Source: an uncultured Lachnospiraceae bacterium
GTDB lineage: Bacteria; Bacillota; Clostridia; Lachnospirales; Lachnospiraceae
Reading direction: 5' to 3'
Assembly (NCBI GenBank): GCA_945492935.1
Contig: CALYVE010000054.1
Span: 1 to 9,021 of the forward strand
Length of the DNA: 9,021 bases
Below, piece after piece: positions 6,815 through 9,021 of this stretch. Position numbers and translations under genes: made by a program. The notes below the pieces were generated by a model that was not told the DNA's origin, did not search any database, and was given only the letters and a program-made list of their open reading frames with translations. The stretch's first letter is position 1, and each line of letters begins with the position of its first letter.

Positions 6815-6844
6815 GTTATACGACATTAAACTGTTTCCGCTCAA
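6815..6844 (-). promoter_or_regulatory. Promoter of the epimerase gene
   Basis: On the minus strand TTGAGC (6839-6844), 18 bases and TATAAC (6815-6820) match sigma-A promoter elements well. The predicted start is about 6809, just before the leader hairpin. Confidence 0.6.
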
Positions 6845-6914
6845 TTGATTAGCTTAACATCGTCTATGCGTATCACCTTTGATTTTAAATGTGTGGGTGA
6901 TTGCTGCTGAAATC

Positions 6915-7811
6915 TTAGTTATCATAATGCGGTAATCCTTCAAGGCTCGGGGGATCACTCGGCATCTCGATATCGCTTTCTGAGAAAACGCTTTGAATGG
7001 CTTTTTTGTTTTCTTCTTCTTCTCTTTTTTCAATTTCTTCCTGAGTATAGAAATTGCTAAGATATTCTGTGGCATAAGGAATTATTTCAAAAGCCGTATC
7101 ATTCCAGTCATACTCATTTCCGCAAAATTCACACACTTGCTTGCGCTCGATATTCCTGGTCTGTATCATCCCGTCAATAAAAACTCTTGTACCCTTTTTT
7201 AAAAAGTTCAAGTCGTTTTCAGCAATACTTCCATATGATTTGACCCATGGAAAGTCGGTTCTTATTTCTTCAGCATCTTCTTTAATGCGATACTTACGGT
7301 TAACCGCAAGCTGATACGTTGTTATCGACAGACCTTTGTTAGTGACAAAACCGGCAGGCTCCCTGCACAAGGTGCCAATAATCGTTACCTGGTTTGATAT
7401 CTCGCATCTTTCTTTAAGTAATTCAAGAGCTTTTTCTTTGCTGACACCAGTTTCTCTTTTACTAAGATATATCGGATTTACAAAAACAACAGTGCCTTTG
7501 CGTTTGTTTTTTTTGTTACAATGTTTACATGTCGTGCTTTTAATAACATCTTTTGTTGTTACGGCACCCTTGACTTCTACCATATCGCCAGCTCTCCAAC
7601 TGACCATAGCAGCCACTAAAGAAGGATTCCCGGTCATAATGGTTGGTGTGTCATATTTAATGCGCTCTATGTTATTACCAAAATCGCGAACACCACGAAT
7701 GATAGTAATCGGGCAAATGCCTCTTTTATATTCTCCTGTGTTTTCATCCTTGTAAATGATTGGGTCTTTTATCACTTGTCCGTATAGGGCCACATAATTA
7801 TGTTTTGCCAT
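6915..7811 (-). CDS. Tandem OB-fold, SSB-like protein with two CxxC pairs
   Basis: A 298-residue protein made of two similar halves. Each starts like a single-stranded-DNA-binding OB fold: NYVALYGQVIKDPIIY at 5-20, and NQVTIIGTLCREPAGF at 140-155. Each has a basic/hydrophobic core ending in a V(E/F)(V/I)xG strand: GDMVEVKGAV at 75-84 and GTRVFIDGMI at 207-216. Each then carries a CxxC pair (CKHC 95-98, CEFC 227-230) before the final strand, so each OB may hold a small knuckle, or the two pairs may share one zinc. After residue 250 comes a Glu/Lys-rich stretch (EEIEKREEEENKK) and an acidic tail ending EGLPHYDN, not the canonical SSB tip DDDIPF. It probably binds ssDNA during replication or recombination. 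Start: ATG 7811 has GGAGG eight bases upstream; the in-frame ATG at 7826 overlaps that site and is rejected. A promoter module and a possible leader ORF lie upstream; no strong terminator follows. Confidence 0.85.
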   Translation of the reverse strand: MAKHNYVALYGQVIKDPIIYKDENTGEYKRGICPITIIRGVRDFGNNIERIKYDTPTIMTGNPSLVAAMVSWRAGDMVEVKGAVTTKDVIKSTTCKHCNKKNKRKGTVVFVNPIYLSKRETGVSKEKALELLKERCEISNQVTIIGTLCREPAGFVTNKGLSITTYQLAVNRKYRIKEDAEEIRTDFPWVKSYGSIAENDLNFLKKGTRVFIDGMIQTRNIERKQVCEFCGNEYDWNDTAFEIIPYATEYLSNFYTQEEIEKREEEENKKAIQSVFSESDIEMPSDPPSLEGLPHYDN

Positions 7812-7890
7812 TATTGTATCCTCCATGGTTTAGATGTTTACTACTTGTTTTCGCAAAAGTTATGGCTTCAGCCAATGCTAATGTGGACAT
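7798..7890 (-). CDS. Possible 30-residue leader peptide overlapping the SSB start
   Basis: ATG at 7890 is preceded by AAGGAG at a 4-base spacing, a stronger and closer signal than many real genes have. The reading frame encodes a 30-residue peptide (begins MSTLALAEAITFAKTSSK, ends GYNNGKT) and stops at TAA 7798-7800, 14 bases inside the SSB gene in another frame. The SSB ribosome binding site lies inside it. Ribosomes reading it would pass over the SSB start, so it could couple or tune SSB translation. It matches nothing I know, and chance is possible. Confidence 0.4.
   Translation of the reverse strand: MSTLALAEAITFAKTSSKHLNHGGYNNGKT
7820..7824 (-). promoter_or_regulatory. Ribosome binding site that fixes the SSB start
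   Basis: GGAGG lies 8 bases before ATG 7811 and is part of the sequence ATGGAGGATAC, whose own ATG (7826) lacks an upstream Shine-Dalgarno match. Confidence 0.75.
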
Positions 7891-7905
7891 AAGGCTCCTT
7901 CTTTC

Positions 7906-7952
7906 CTTACATTCTTTACATATTTAGTATGCAAGATTTAATCGGAAAAAGC
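7906..7952 (-). promoter_or_regulatory. Promoter module, copy 2, of the leader ORF/SSB unit
   Basis: On the minus strand GCTTTTT (7946-7952), 7 bases and AATCTTGCATACTAA precede an AT-rich run and TGTAAG. One reading is -35 TTGCAT (7929-7934), 17 bases, -10 TGTAAG (7906-7911). That would start transcription inside the leader ORF's Shine-Dalgarno sequence, so the internal TATGTA may be the real -10. The 15-bp core is identical to that at 2648-2662. Confidence 0.6.
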
Positions 7953-8162
7953 GTGTTTTTCTTTTAGAAATCTTATCTAACAAATAGCTGTTTAATAACG
8001 TGCCGTAAAGTCTCATTTTTCGAACATGGGAATATATGACACGATTTTTTATTCTCTTGCCAAGCTCCTTTTAGCAGCAAACACAAATATACTCCAACAA
8101 CATTATGAAAGACAATTAATTGAAAATGATTTTCTGCATAACAAAAAATGCGATTCATAGAC
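7953..8162. other. Non-coding stretch, part of the 305-bp dnaE-SSB gap
   Basis: No gene is supported here. A minus-strand frame runs through it but starts with TTG inside dnaE, crosses the dnaE terminator and lacks a good ribosome binding site. A shorter internal TTG start with GGAG upstream would give a Cys-containing peptide of about 37 residues, not convincing. No tRNA, riboswitch or repeat was recognised. Confidence 0.5.
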
Positions 8163-8189
8163 AAAGAAAAGCCGCCAATAATGGCGGCT
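8163..8189 (-). terminator. Rho-independent terminator of dnaE
   Basis: An 8-bp perfect stem (8170-8177 with 8182-8189, AGCCGCCA/TGGCGGCT) with loop ATAA is followed on the minus strand by TTTTCTTT. It lies 7 bases after the dnaE stop codon. Confidence 0.88.
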
Positions 8190-8195
8190 CTGTGC

Positions 8196-9021
8196 TTATA
8201 TGGACGTTTCAAGACCTAATTGGTTGGAAAGTATTTCTTTGCTAACCAAAATATTTGTTTTTCGAAATCTTCCAAATAAACAATCATACAGAATCATGGG
8301 ACATCCGTTGCGATCATGATACCGTTGTATTTGTTTTGATATGGTATCTGTCCATGCCATGAGACTTGGCACATACAAAGTAATCACAGGTTTTTCCTGT
8401 TCAACCAATTCAATCTGTTGAACGATCACTTTTATAACTTTTTCGCCGTTGTCGTCCAAGGAGTCGGCTTCTTCGATACATTTTCCGGTGATTTTGATAA
8501 CATTATCTTCCTTAATGTATTGGTGATTGTCCTTAAAACTTTCCGCAAAACAGCAGACATCAACTATACCTGTGCGATCTTCTATCTGGAAAAATGCCAT
8601 AGGGCTGTTATCTGATTTTCTGTTTGCTATCCTTAGGTTACATATGATTCCAGCTATGGAAACCTTCTTTTTTTCTGAAAGGAAAGCTATTGGAACGCAC
8701 CCGAGCTCTTTAGATGACTTATATGAATCGAGTGGATGAGCAGAAACAAAAGCCCCAATCACTTCTTTTTCTTGTATAAGTCTCTTCAGAGGATCCTCTT
8801 CAACATCATCACCCATAGTATCATTTAATTCATCGTAATAGATATCGAGAGATGCTTTTGCCTTTTCTTTTTTCTTCGCGCCGCCATTCCGCGCCTGTCT
8901 CAACTCGGGATCCACGTTGGCATCTTCACCGTCTTTTTCCTCGTCTTCGTCCTTGTCGTCGCCCTCCTTTTTCGCGGAATTTGCAGACTTCTTGCCGGTG
9001 AGGAAGTTAAGGAGCTTCTTA
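8196..9021 (-). CDS. dnaE: DNA polymerase III alpha subunit (DnaE type), C-terminal part, cut by window edge
   Basis: The frame is open to the last base, so only the C-terminal ~275 residues of this gene are present; a GTG at 8915 is internal. KEVIGAFVSAHPLDSYK matches the conserved junction (E-x-x-G-x-x-x-S-x-HPL) that leads into the C-terminal OB fold of DnaE polymerases. The OB fold follows: VSIAGIICNLRIANRK, then MAFFQIEDRTGIVDVCCF. After it come ~100 residues ending LGLETSI. The polymerase catalytic and PHP domains must lie outside the window. Before the junction there is a long charged, low-complexity linker (DDKDEDEEKDGED, then AKKKEKAKA), with codon use more GC-rich than in the other genes here, unusual for the family. 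It replicates DNA as the polymerising subunit. No beta-clamp motif (QxxLF type) is evident in the visible tail. A terminator follows the stop directly. Confidence 0.9.
   Translation of the reverse strand, partial: KKLLNFLTGKKSANSAKKEGDDKDEDEEKDGEDANVDPELRQARNGGAKKKEKAKASLDIYYDELNDTMGDDVEEDPLKRLIQEKEVIGAFVSAHPLDSYKSSKELGCVPIAFLSEKKKVSIAGIICNLRIANRKSDNSPMAFFQIEDRTGIVDVCCFAESFKDNHQYIKEDNVIKITGKCIEEADSLDDNGEKVIKVIVQQIELVEQEKPVITLYVPSLMAWTDTISKQIQRYHDRNGCPMILYDCLFGRFRKTNILVSKEILSNQLGLETSI

Noticed and set aside
6845..6914. ATCACC/GGTGAT hairpin after the SSB gene as a terminator
   Set aside because: Only a 6-bp stem with a long loop and no T-run on the minus strand.
6854..7075. Minus-strand Lys-rich 73-codon frame over the end of the SSB gene
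   Set aside because: A frame-shifted reading of the Glu/Lys-rich SSB tail; its lysine run is an artefact of the GAAGAAGAA codons.
7336..7755. Plus-strand 139-codon frame antisense to the SSB gene
   Set aside because: It lies wholly opposite a well-supported gene, lacks a ribosome binding site and reads as a hydrophobic shadow of the complementary strand.
7973..8212. Minus-strand 79-codon frame between dnaE and the SSB gene
   Set aside because: It starts with TTG inside the dnaE coding end, has no proper ribosome binding site, runs through the dnaE terminator stem-loop, and the translation has no recognisable character.
1..9021. CRISPR array, tRNA or rRNA genes, insertion sequence, attachment site
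   Set aside because: No regularly spaced repeats, no cloverleaf or rRNA-like sequence, no transposase or integrase fragment and no terminal repeats were found on reading both strands.

Overview
The window comes from a low-GC, Firmicutes-like (probably Clostridia) genome. The signs are AT-rich intergenic DNA, strong GGAGG-type ribosome binding sites, ATG-dominated starts, a Gram-positive-type signal peptidase I and simple stem-loop/U-tract terminators. Nearly every recognisable gene belongs to DNA replication, repair or recombination, which suggests the replication module of a large mobile element (integrative/conjugative element, megaplasmid or big phage). No transposase, integrase, relaxase, capsid or plasmid replication initiator is visible, so a chromosomal location cannot be excluded.

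Layout. On the plus strand at the left are the 3' part of an unrecognised gene (1-735), possibly a single-strand-annealing or recombination-mediator protein, and a stand-alone DEDDh (DnaQ-like) 3'-5' exonuclease (767-1615). These converge on a bidirectional terminator (1623-1655). Everything to the right is on the minus strand. Read in transcription order from the right edge it is: the C-terminal part of a DnaE-type DNA polymerase III alpha subunit (8196-9021, cut by the window edge) with its own terminator; a 305-bp intergenic stretch with a promoter; a possible 30-residue leader ORF overlapping a double-OB-fold SSB-like protein carrying two CxxC pairs (6915-7811); an NAD-dependent epimerase/SDR with its own promoter and a 5'-leader stem-loop (5724-6722); a complete RecJ exonuclease (3799-5487); an unrecognised 288-residue protein (2768-3634); and a two-gene operon of a Cys/His-containing small protein (2214-2570) translationally coupled to signal peptidase I (1660-2217).

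How the genes may work together. DnaE, SSB, RecJ, the DnaQ-like exonuclease and the possible annealing protein form a coherent set for polymerisation, ssDNA protection, 5'-3' resection, 3'-5' trimming or proofreading, and recombination. The epimerase and signal peptidase look like cargo or surface/secretion functions. The most interesting non-coding signal is a promoter module of about 48 bp present twice, upstream of the SSB unit and of the small-protein/signal-peptidase operon, with an identical 15-bp core, which suggests co-regulation of two unrelated functions. I saw no clearly new defence or other system. The best leads are the shared promoter module, the tandem SSB-like protein, the leader ORF, and an ExoX-C-like segment in two otherwise uncharacterised proteins.
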